This document shows positions 1 to 5,599 of a stretch of DNA of 8,288 nucleotides, in pieces. The DNA comes from JBCKUK01 sp038924905 (GTDB taxonomy: Bacteria > Pseudomonadota > Gammaproteobacteria > Burkholderiales > Methylophilaceae). The stretch lies in NCBI GenBank assembly GCA_038924905.1, contig JBCKUK010000052.1, forward strand, positions 1 through 8,288, given 5' to 3'. Position numbers and translations under genes: made by a program. The notes below the pieces were generated by a model. That model was not told the DNA's origin, did no database searches, and saw only the letters and a program-made list of their open reading frames with translations. The first letter of the stretch is position 1; every line of letters starts with the position of its first letter.

Positions 1-2
1 CT

Positions 3-164
3 GTCAGCGCTGAGCAGGCTATGGCCTACATGGCAAAATTACAGACGAACAGGGAACCCAAAACGGACACTATGCCACAAGCGGACAAAAAGCCTACCAC
101 CAACATAAAAGTTGCGGTGAAAAAGAGTTCGGTGGCAAAAAAGAAGGTTGCGCTATCGAAGTAG
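3..164 (+). CDS. 3' end of an unidentified gene with a lysine-rich C-terminal tail (partial)
   Basis: Only the last 53 codons are present; the gene begins outside the window. The frame is open from base 3 and closes at TAG (162-164), followed at once by a second in-frame TAG (165-167). The visible protein starts VSAEQAMAYMAKLQ, which looks helical, then becomes a low-complexity tail rich in Lys, Ala, Val and Thr; about 9 of the last 25 residues are Lys. Such basic tails occur on nucleic-acid-binding and other proteins, but no domain is visible and I do not recognise the family. It converges on lpxH, with 74 bases between the two stop codons. Being open over the whole stretch, with a sharply biased composition and tandem stops, supports a real coding end, but the fragment is too short to be certain. 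Confidence 0.5.
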   Translation, partial: VSAEQAMAYMAKLQTNREPKTDTMPQADKKPTTNIKVAVKKSSVAKKKVALSK

Positions 165-238
165 TAGTTAGAAAAAGATTGGGCGCGTCATATCACCGCT
201 AGCTGCGGGGAAATTGCTCAATGTGCTGGCTTTCTGGT

Positions 239-985
239 TCATGGCGACAAATTGACATTCGCGCAGCCAGCGCTGTCGAGACGTAAACAGCTGCCTTGTT
301 CATACCAATCACCCAGCACCCAACGCTGGCTCACATGTCCGTCAATTTCCAGTTGATGCAAGGATGGCTTGTGCGTATGGCCATGAATCAGCAGTTCAGG
401 GTAGTTATAATCACGCATCAGGGCGCGAACCGCCTCAGCGTTCGTATCCATAGTATCCATCGTTTTGTGAGACTTTTCTTGCTCACTGCGTAATCGCAAG
501 ACTTCAATTTGTGACTTGCGCGCGGCCAATGGCTGATCCAGAAATACCTGTTGCCATGCAGGACTGCGTACCTGGCTACGAAATTCCTGATAAGCCGTAT
601 CATCCGTGCATAGGGTATCACCGTGGCTCAATAACACACGCTTGCCATACAGATTAAGCAAGGTTGGATCAGTTAGCAACGTGATTCCAGCGGCTTCTGC
701 GAATCTGTTACCCAATAAAAAATCACGGTTGCCGTGCATGAAAAAAATCCTGGTGCCGGATGATGCTAGTGCATTAAGCGCGGTGACGATTCTGCTGTGA
801 AGTGAATCGTTCAGATCATCATCACCGGCCCAATACTCAAACAAATCTCCCAGAATATAGAGCGCCTCTGCCTTGGCCGCTGTCGTTTGCAAAAAGCCAA
901 TGAATAATTTAGTAATTGCCGGGCGCGAACTACACAAATGCAAGTCGGAAATAAACAGGCTGTATTTATCTCCGACAAGTGACAT
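239..985 (-). CDS. lpxH: UDP-2,3-diacylglucosamine diphosphatase LpxH
   Basis: This is the lipid A pathway enzyme that hydrolyses UDP-2,3-diacylglucosamine to lipid X and UMP at the inner face of the cytoplasmic membrane. The 248-residue protein is close to the usual 240 or so. It shows the metallophosphoesterase motifs in order: D14-L-H16 near the N-terminus, GD47 followed by LFEYWAGDD, GN86RD, SH121GD, and HGHTH at 201-205. By comparison with the E. coli enzyme, D14, H16, D47, N86, H121, H203 and H205 are the expected metal-site residues, and all are present. The stretch KTMDTMDTN (174-182) matches KSMEIMDVN of E. coli LpxH. The ATG overlaps the stop of the upstream cyclophilin gene by one base (TGATG). 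With no clear Shine-Dalgarno of its own, translation is probably coupled. It is the last gene of the minus-strand cluster. Identification is firm. Confidence 0.96.
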   Translation of the reverse strand: MSLVGDKYSLFISDLHLCSSRPAITKLFIGFLQTTAAKAEALYILGDLFEYWAGDDDLNDSLHSRIVTALNALASSGTRIFFMHGNRDFLLGNRFAEAAGITLLTDPTLLNLYGKRVLLSHGDTLCTDDTAYQEFRSQVRSPAWQQVFLDQPLAARKSQIEVLRLRSEQEKSHKTMDTMDTNAEAVRALMRDYNYPELLIHGHTHKPSLHQLEIDGHVSQRWVLGDWYEQGSCLRLDSAGCANVNLSP

Positions 986-1476
986 CAGCAGATTTCAGCG
1001 TGCTCAATGACAACATTGTCTACAGGCACGTCCTGGTGACCGCTACGACTGGCAGTCTTGACCCGTCTGATTTTATCCACCACATCTGTCCAGGCAGTTA
1101 CTTTGCCAAATACGCAATAACCCCAACCTTGCGCGGAGGGCGAGCTGAAGTTGAGAAAATCATTGTCGCCGACATTGATGAAGAATTGACTGCTGGCTGA
1201 ATCAGGGTTTGGTGTACGTGCCATGGCGATACTGTACATCTTGTTTTGCAGGCCGTTGTCAGCTTCGTTTTTAATGGTTGCCTTGGTGGCTTTTTGCGAC
1301 ATGTCAGGCTCAAAGCCACCGCCTTGGATCATAAATCCATCAATGACGCGATGGAAAATGGTGTTGTTGTAAAAGCCACTTTCAACGTATTGTAAAAAAT
1401 TAGCTACAGTAATGGGTGCTTTATCAGCATCCAGTTCCAGTGTAATTTCGCCGAAATTGGTGTGTAGTTTAACCAC
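985..1476 (-). CDS. ppiB: cytoplasmic cyclophilin-type peptidyl-prolyl cis-trans isomerase (PpiB type)
   Basis: Cyclophilins speed the cis-trans isomerisation of Xaa-Pro bonds during protein folding. The 163-residue product has no signal peptide and matches the length of E. coli PpiB (164). It shares long stretches with it, such as GFYNNTIFHRVI (34-45), GFMIQGGGFEP (47-57), SQFFIN (96-101), DNDFLNF (104-110) and QGWGYCVF (116-123). The catalytic Arg is R43 in FHR. The start codon is GTG (1474-1476), preceded by an AAAGG Shine-Dalgarno about 6-7 bases upstream. No ATG lies between this GTG and the purine-rich site, and the GTG gives the family's N-terminus (MVKLHTNFGE). It sits 78 bases after the L,D-transpeptidase gene, and its TGA overlaps the lpxH ATG. 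Some relatives carry two cyclophilin genes here, a periplasmic and a cytoplasmic one, but only the cytoplasmic type is present. That comparison is from memory. Confidence 0.96.
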   Translation of the reverse strand: MVKLHTNFGEITLELDADKAPITVANFLQYVESGFYNNTIFHRVIDGFMIQGGGFEPDMSQKATKATIKNEADNGLQNKMYSIAMARTPNPDSASSQFFINVGDNDFLNFSSPSAQGWGYCVFGKVTAWTDVVDKIRRVKTASRSGHQDVPVDNVVIEHAEIC

Positions 1477-1482
1477 GTTTTT

Positions 1483-1488
1483 TCCTTT
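1483..1488 (-). promoter_or_regulatory. Shine-Dalgarno site supporting the GTG start of ppiB
   Basis: On the minus strand the bases read AAAGGA, about 6 bases before GTG (1474-1476). There is no alternative ATG nearby, so this site decides the start. Confidence 0.6.
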
Positions 1489-1554
1489 GACAGCACGTTT
1501 TGAAAATTTTGAATTGTCTTTTATTGAAGCCTAGTTGCGGAGGTGATGGCAGGT

Positions 1555-2787
1555 TTAGGCTGGACCTTCGTACATTATTTTCCATTGGTTATTTTCAAGT
1601 GCCCAATATTGGTGTTTTTGCATGCGGCTGGTCAAATTATTGCTCCGGTAAGATTGATCAAAATTGACCACCGCCATTTGCTGCGCATTATCCGGGTAAC
1701 GAAACATGTTGATATTGGACAACTTGATATCAACCTTGGGTTTGCTGGCCTGGACACGCCGCTTATGTGCAACCCAGTCAGACAAATCCATATCCTGACT
1801 GAAGAATCTTTTTGAATAATGCGCAAGATAGTCGTCGGTACTTTGTGCTTCCCAGTCTTGCCTCCAGGCTTCCAGCGCCTCGCTTAATTCCTGCTTCTGC
1901 GCGGCAGTTTCGCTGGCTCCCAGCCATTGTAAATTGTTAGCAATAATGACCAGCGTCTTGCCGGTTTGCAAAATGGGCGCCAACGATTTTAAATCTGGAT
2001 TGGTCATTACTAGGCAACCATCGCTCGCTCGTGGCGGCCTGCTATAGGTGCTGCTTGGTGTGCCATGCAACCAGATGCCATGCCCCTTTTTGCCCTGGTG
2101 GTTATCCCATTCGTTAGGATAGTTGAGCGGGTAAGCAGCCTCACCATAAAAATCGGGAAGTTTTTTTGATAATTTTTTGCTGGCGAAATAAACACCCAGC
2201 GGGGTGCGTTTATCCCCTTCAGAGTGTTTTCCGCTGCCATTTTTACCCAAAGTTACGTAGTAATCAGCAATATAGACAGGCTTGCCATTCTCGTTGCGAT
2301 AAACGTAGAGCCGCGATTTATCTGTATCCACCACGATTGCATACTGCAGGCTGGGATCAAGCTGCCATAACGGTTCTGGTAAGGCGCGATGCGTCTTCTG
2401 GGAAATGTAGTGCTCAATACGTGAGCGTGCCTCTTCACGAAAATCCTCAATCGCTTCTGGCGAGCTTGCCGAATCGTTGCCAAACGTCTGTAGTTGTTGA
2501 GCGCGCGCCATCAGCAAATCACTGCGTACCAGATACGCCAGTTTAAAATTGGGCGCTGTGCGCAGTAATTGGTCTGTAGTGTCCAGCGCTTGTTGCAGAT
2601 GGCCTTGCGTTATTTCGATCAGGCTCTTGACCAATAAACTTTCAGTGTAATTCTGGCTGAATTTATTGCCGATTGGTAGCCTGCCCAAATTGCTATTATC
2701 AATAGCCGTCGCATTCCATGGCAAGAATACGCATGCAATCAGCGCAATTCGGAATACCAGGTTTATTTTTTGCATGGGTTTTTGCAT
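1555..2787 (-). CDS. secreted L,D-transpeptidase (YkuD domain) with C-terminal NTF2-like domain
   Basis: L,D-transpeptidases use a catalytic Cys to form 3-3 cross-links in peptidoglycan or to attach proteins to it. The 410-residue protein has a signal peptide (about 1-29: basic start, hydrophobic core IALIACVFL, cut probably after NATA). A helical TPR-like segment follows (about 48-100), then the YkuD domain (about 143-285). It contains H236-G-I-W-L-H241-G and S255-D-G-C258; Cys258 is the expected nucleophile and His241 its partner. The motif has Asp where the classic form is S-H-G-C. The last 110 residues (about 300-410) form an NTF2/SnoaL-like domain, with the same spacing of Trp, Tyr and SYR residues as the end of the neighbouring TPR gene. 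ATG codons at residues 1 and 5 are both possible starts, because the AGG before the first is only 2 bases away. It probably acts in the periplasm; its exact cross-link cannot be told. Confidence 0.92.
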   Translation of the reverse strand: MQKPMQKINLVFRIALIACVFLPWNATAIDNSNLGRLPIGNKFSQNYTESLLVKSLIEITQGHLQQALDTTDQLLRTAPNFKLAYLVRSDLLMARAQQLQTFGNDSASSPEAIEDFREEARSRIEHYISQKTHRALPEPLWQLDPSLQYAIVVDTDKSRLYVYRNENGKPVYIADYYVTLGKNGSGKHSEGDKRTPLGVYFASKKLSKKLPDFYGEAAYPLNYPNEWDNHQGKKGHGIWLHGTPSSTYSRPPRASDGCLVMTNPDLKSLAPILQTGKTLVIIANNLQWLGASETAAQKQELSEALEAWRQDWEAQSTDDYLAHYSKRFFSQDMDLSDWVAHKRRVQASKPKVDIKLSNINMFRYPDNAQQMAVVNFDQSYRSNNLTSRMQKHQYWALENNQWKIMYEGPA

Positions 2788-2793
2788 GGCCTG

Positions 2794-2799
2794 ATTATA
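2794..2799 (-). promoter_or_regulatory. possible -10 element in front of the L,D-transpeptidase gene
   Basis: The minus strand reads TATAAT, a perfect -10 consensus, ending 6 bases before the first ATG of the transpeptidase gene. No good -35 lies at 16-18 bases. If used, transcription would begin at or next to that ATG, giving a leaderless message or one started at the second ATG. A lone hexamer in AT-rich DNA can arise by chance. Confidence 0.3.
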
Positions 2800-2825
2800 A
2801 CTGCACTTTGCTATTATTTTTGCAC

Positions 2826-3872
2826 TCAGCGATCTGTGAGCTCCTGCTCAATAAACCATTTACCTTCGGTCTTGCGCATCATCAAGGTTTTTGAGGTGCG
2901 TTTAGTCAGGCTATCAGCACGGTAACTCTGCCGAAAACTGACTTTAGCCTGATCTGGATTTTCCATCTTGATACGGATTTTCGTGATTTCTACCTTGATA
3001 TTGGCAGGTTTGCTGATCCGCTCGCGGCGCAACTCTTCTCAGTCCTTGCGACTTTCCCCGTTCGGAGTCTGAAAATTATCGCCATAGCTGGCAAGATATT
3101 TATCCACCTTTTTTGATGACCACGCTTTAGCCCAGCCCTGGACAGATGAAATGATTTCTTTACTGTCATCTGCAACCATTGATTCCTTAAGCCCTGATTC
3201 AGCAGTTTGTGCAGCTTTTTCAGGCTCAGTTACCTTGGGTTCGGCTACCTTGGCAATGGCAGGTTTTAACTCAGCTGGCTTGGCCGGTTCAGCAGGTTTC
3301 ACAGATTCAGCGGGCTTTATTGTTGGTGAGGGTGTGGTAACGGCTTCCTTACCCATCGGCGATGATTTGCCTGCCAGTTGGATCGGTTTACCGGTGGAGG
3401 AGAATAACTCCTTGATTAAGGATAGTTTGTTTTGCGCACGGGCATTGCCATTATCCAGCTGCAACGCCTTGTCATAAGCTTCGGAGGCCATTCTGGCATA
3501 GATGTCACCCAGATTTTCATGCGCCGTAGCGTAGCTCGGGTGGGTTTTAATTGCGGTTTCCAGCGCCTTTCCCGCTTTATCGTACTGCCCCAGGTCGGCG
3601 TATAAAACCGCTAAATTATTATAGGGCTCCGGCAGATTGGGATATTTTTCGGTTAATTCGGTGAAAACCTTGATTGCTTCATCTCGGCGGTTTTGTTCGG
3701 CCAGAATTACCCCTTTAATGAACAGCGCTTGCACGTCTTTGGGGTTGGCTGCAAGATAAACGTTAATACGATCCAGTGCAGCGGCCTGCTGGCCTTGGCT
3801 CGCCATCTGCGAGATATCTTTTAAATAGTCTGCCTGCACACTGGCAAACGTAAGCAGAAGCGCAAGTAACAA
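2826..3872 (-). pseudogene. TPR protein with C-terminal NTF2-like domain, broken by an in-frame TGA
   Basis: The reading frame runs from about 3872 to TGA (2826-2828) but is cut by TGA at 3039-3041, leaving 277 residues plus 70 more in the same frame. In order: a hydrophobic export signal ending SVQA, about four TPR repeats (roughly residues 18-158; for example NLPEPYNNLAVLYADLGQYDKA), a Pro/Ala/Lys/Glu linker with repeated KPAE units (about 160-225), and an NTF2-like domain (about 238 on) interrupted at codon 278. Aligned with the transpeptidase C-terminus, TGA falls at Trp338 of that protein, so one G-to-A change of TGG explains it. The only usual start is TTG (3870-3872), with no Shine-Dalgarno and a poor signal peptide. 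The frame continues upstream to 3953 without an ATG; an ATA at 3903-3905 would give IPLSRVLPR, a better basic start. It was probably a periplasmic scaffold. A sequencing error or readthrough remains possible. Confidence 0.8.
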
Positions 3873-3905
3873 CGCGGCACGGGGCAGAACGCGAGATAGA
3901 GGTAT

Positions 3906-4022
3906 TATGATATACTTTTTCTGGTTTATTAAGCTGCCAATTCTATCAATAGCTTAGCCAACCTCCAATAGCCAAGACGTTTCTATGGCATTTATTTTAG
4001 CGGCATATAACCTGGCAACGAT
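3906..4022. promoter_or_regulatory. divergent intergenic region between the TPR gene and cysS
   Basis: This AT-rich gap must hold the promoters of both outward-facing genes, unless the TPR cluster is no longer expressed. Toward cysS, TATAAC (4006-4011) resembles a -10 but has no good -35 partner and would start RNA only a few bases before the ATG. On the minus strand TTGGCA (3935-3940) resembles a -35 and TATATC/CATAAT lie beyond it, but the spacing is not ideal. No hairpin or T-box-like leader is evident. Confidence 0.3.
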
Positions 4023-5489
4023 ATGTTAAAGATATACAACTCAATCGCAAGAGAAAAGCAGGAATTCCACCCCATTGTTGCTGGCAAAGTCAGTATGTAT
4101 GTCTGTGGCATGACAGTCTATGACTACTGCCACCTGGGCCATGCGCGTGTGATGGTGGTGTTTGACATGGTGAGCCGCTGGCTACGTGCCTCAGGGCTTG
4201 ATGTGACGTATGTGCGCAACATTACCGATATCGACGACAAAATCATCAAGCGTGCCAATGAAAATAACGAGTCTATAGCTGAGCTGACACAGCGCTTTAT
4301 AGATGCCATGGATGAAGACGCGGACAAACTCGGTGTTTTGCGGCCGGATATTGAGCCGCGCGCTACTGATTACATTGGCGAAATGGTGCAAATTATTAGC
4401 ACCTTGATCGAAAAAAACCATGCTTACCAAGCAGACAATGGCGACGTGTTTTATTCGGTGAGCAGCTTTGCCGATTACGGCAAACTTTCAGGCAAATCGC
4501 TGGCAGACTTGCGCGCTGGTGAGCGCGTAGAGATTGATACCCACAAGCATGATGCGATGGATTTTGTGTTGTGGAAATCTGCCAAGCCGGACGAACCAAG
4601 CTGGAGTTCGCCCTGGGGCAAAGGCCGTCCGGGCTGGCACATAGAATGCTCGGTGATGGGCGAGCACCATTTGGGCAATCATTTCGATATTCACGGCGGT
4701 GGCCAGGATTTGCAGTTCCCGCACCACGAAAATGAAATCGCACAAAGTGAAGCCGCGCATGATTGCAAATTCGTCAATTACTGGATGCACAATGGTTTTG
4801 TGCGCGTGGATGAGGAAAAAATGTCCAAGTCGCTGGGCAATTTCTTTACCATTCGGGAAATCTTGAAGAAATTCCAACCCGAAGTAGTACGTTTCTTCAT
4901 CCTGCGTGCGCACTATCGCAGTCCGCTTAATTATTCTGATAAGCATTTGGATGACGCAAAGTCAGCACTAGATCGTCTCTACACAGCTTTGCGCGGGTTG
5001 GATATTCAAGATGCCCCAATTGACTGGCAGCAACCTTACGCAGCGCGCTTCAAGGCCGCAATGGACGATGATTTCAATACGCCGGAAGCAGTTGCGGTAT
5101 TGTTTGATTTGGCGAATGAAGTGAATAAGAATAAATCGATTGAATCCGCTAGTTTACTCAGAAATTTAGGCGCGGTTGTGGGTTTGCTACAACGTGATGC
5201 AAATGAATTTTTGCAAGGGCGTACACAAAATATAGAACCCTCACTATTTGCAAACAAAAACACTTTCTATGAGCATAGTGTAGTTGTAAGTGCTGCTGGT
5301 CAAGCACATGGCTCGTCTAAAGTAGAAGGTATATCTGAGTTTATTAATGTGGATGACTTAATTCTTCGCCGCTCAGAAGCCAAAAAAGCCAAGAATTTCG
5401 CCGAAGCTGACCGTATCCGCAAAGAGCTTTTAGACCAAGGGATTGTGTTGGAAGATAGCGCTCAAGGTACTACTTGGCGCCGCGCTTAA
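4023..5489 (+). CDS. cysS: cysteinyl-tRNA synthetase CysS with an enlarged C-terminal linker
   Basis: This class I synthetase charges tRNA-Cys with cysteine in the cytoplasm. All signature residues are present: the HIGH motif as H37-L-G-H40, the KMSKS loop K266-M-S-K-S270, and the zinc ligands C28, C209, H234 and E238, at the same positions as in E. coli CysRS. The C-terminus ends with the family's typical GIVLED..QGTTWRR. A stop codon in frame at 4008-4010 leaves ATG 4023 as the start, though no clear Shine-Dalgarno precedes it. The protein has 488 residues against 461 in E. coli. The excess lies between FLQ (ending at 398) and DLILRRSEAKKAKNF (from 445), where about 46 residues replace the usual 14 or so. 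That segment is AT-rich (about 38% GC, hand count) but keeps the frame, so the enzyme is probably active. It is divergent from the TPR/transpeptidase cluster. Confidence 0.97.
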   Translation: MLKIYNSIAREKQEFHPIVAGKVSMYVCGMTVYDYCHLGHARVMVVFDMVSRWLRASGLDVTYVRNITDIDDKIIKRANENNESIAELTQRFIDAMDEDADKLGVLRPDIEPRATDYIGEMVQIISTLIEKNHAYQADNGDVFYSVSSFADYGKLSGKSLADLRAGERVEIDTHKHDAMDFVLWKSAKPDEPSWSSPWGKGRPGWHIECSVMGEHHLGNHFDIHGGGQDLQFPHHENEIAQSEAAHDCKFVNYWMHNGFVRVDEEKMSKSLGNFFTIREILKKFQPEVVRFFILRAHYRSPLNYSDKHLDDAKSALDRLYTALRGLDIQDAPIDWQQPYAARFKAAMDDDFNTPEAVAVLFDLANEVNKNKSIESASLLRNLGAVVGLLQRDANEFLQGRTQNIEPSLFANKNTFYEHSVVVSAAGQAHGSSKVEGISEFINVDDLILRRSEAKKAKNFAEADRIRKELLDQGIVLEDSAQGTTWRRA

Positions 5490-5585
5490 ATTACCGCTTG
5501 ATTTTTGTGTACCTAGTTGTATAGTCTAGTTTGAAGTTTAAAAAAATTTAGATTGCATTAGGTTTGATCTTTGGCCTTACCTTTT

Positions 5586-5591
5586 AGGGAG
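5586..5591 (+). promoter_or_regulatory. strong Shine-Dalgarno site of the molybdopterin oxidoreductase gene
   Basis: AGGGAG lies 8 bases before ATG 5600, the best ribosome binding site in the window. The 110-base gap between cysS and this gene holds no convincing terminator or promoter; TTGAAG at 5531-5536 has only a weak -10 partner. Confidence 0.7.
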
Positions 5592-5599
5592 AGAGCACG

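Noticed and set aside
196..208. CCGC-TAGCT-GCGG hairpin between the two convergent genes as a terminator
   Set aside because: The stem is only 4 bp and no T-run follows on either strand.
443..460. Tandem ATGGATAC repeat giving MDTMDT in LpxH, seeming like a small in-frame duplication
   Set aside because: KTMDTMDTN aligns without a gap to KSMEIMDVN of E. coli LpxH, so nothing was inserted.
1531..1560. GCCTA/TAGGC inverted repeat after the transpeptidase stop as a terminator
   Set aside because: A 5-bp stem with a loop of about 20 bases and no T-run is too weak.
3039..3041. TGA as selenocysteine or as Trp in a changed code
   Set aside because: The aligned residue is Trp, no selenocysteine-type hairpin is evident, and TGA ends lpxH, ppiB and the antitoxin gene normally.
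3151..3477. 108-codon + strand frame rich in Ser, Ala and Gly
   Set aside because: It is the antisense of the KPAE-type repeat linker of the TPR gene; its low complexity mirrors that repeat and it has no Shine-Dalgarno.
4396..4946. Minus-strand frames of 115 and 152 codons inside cysS
   Set aside because: They lie opposite the conserved catalytic core of CysS and resemble no protein family.
5531..5560. Promoter for the molybdoenzyme gene (TTGAAG, then TGCATT)
   Set aside because: The -10 matches consensus at only three of six positions; not enough to call.
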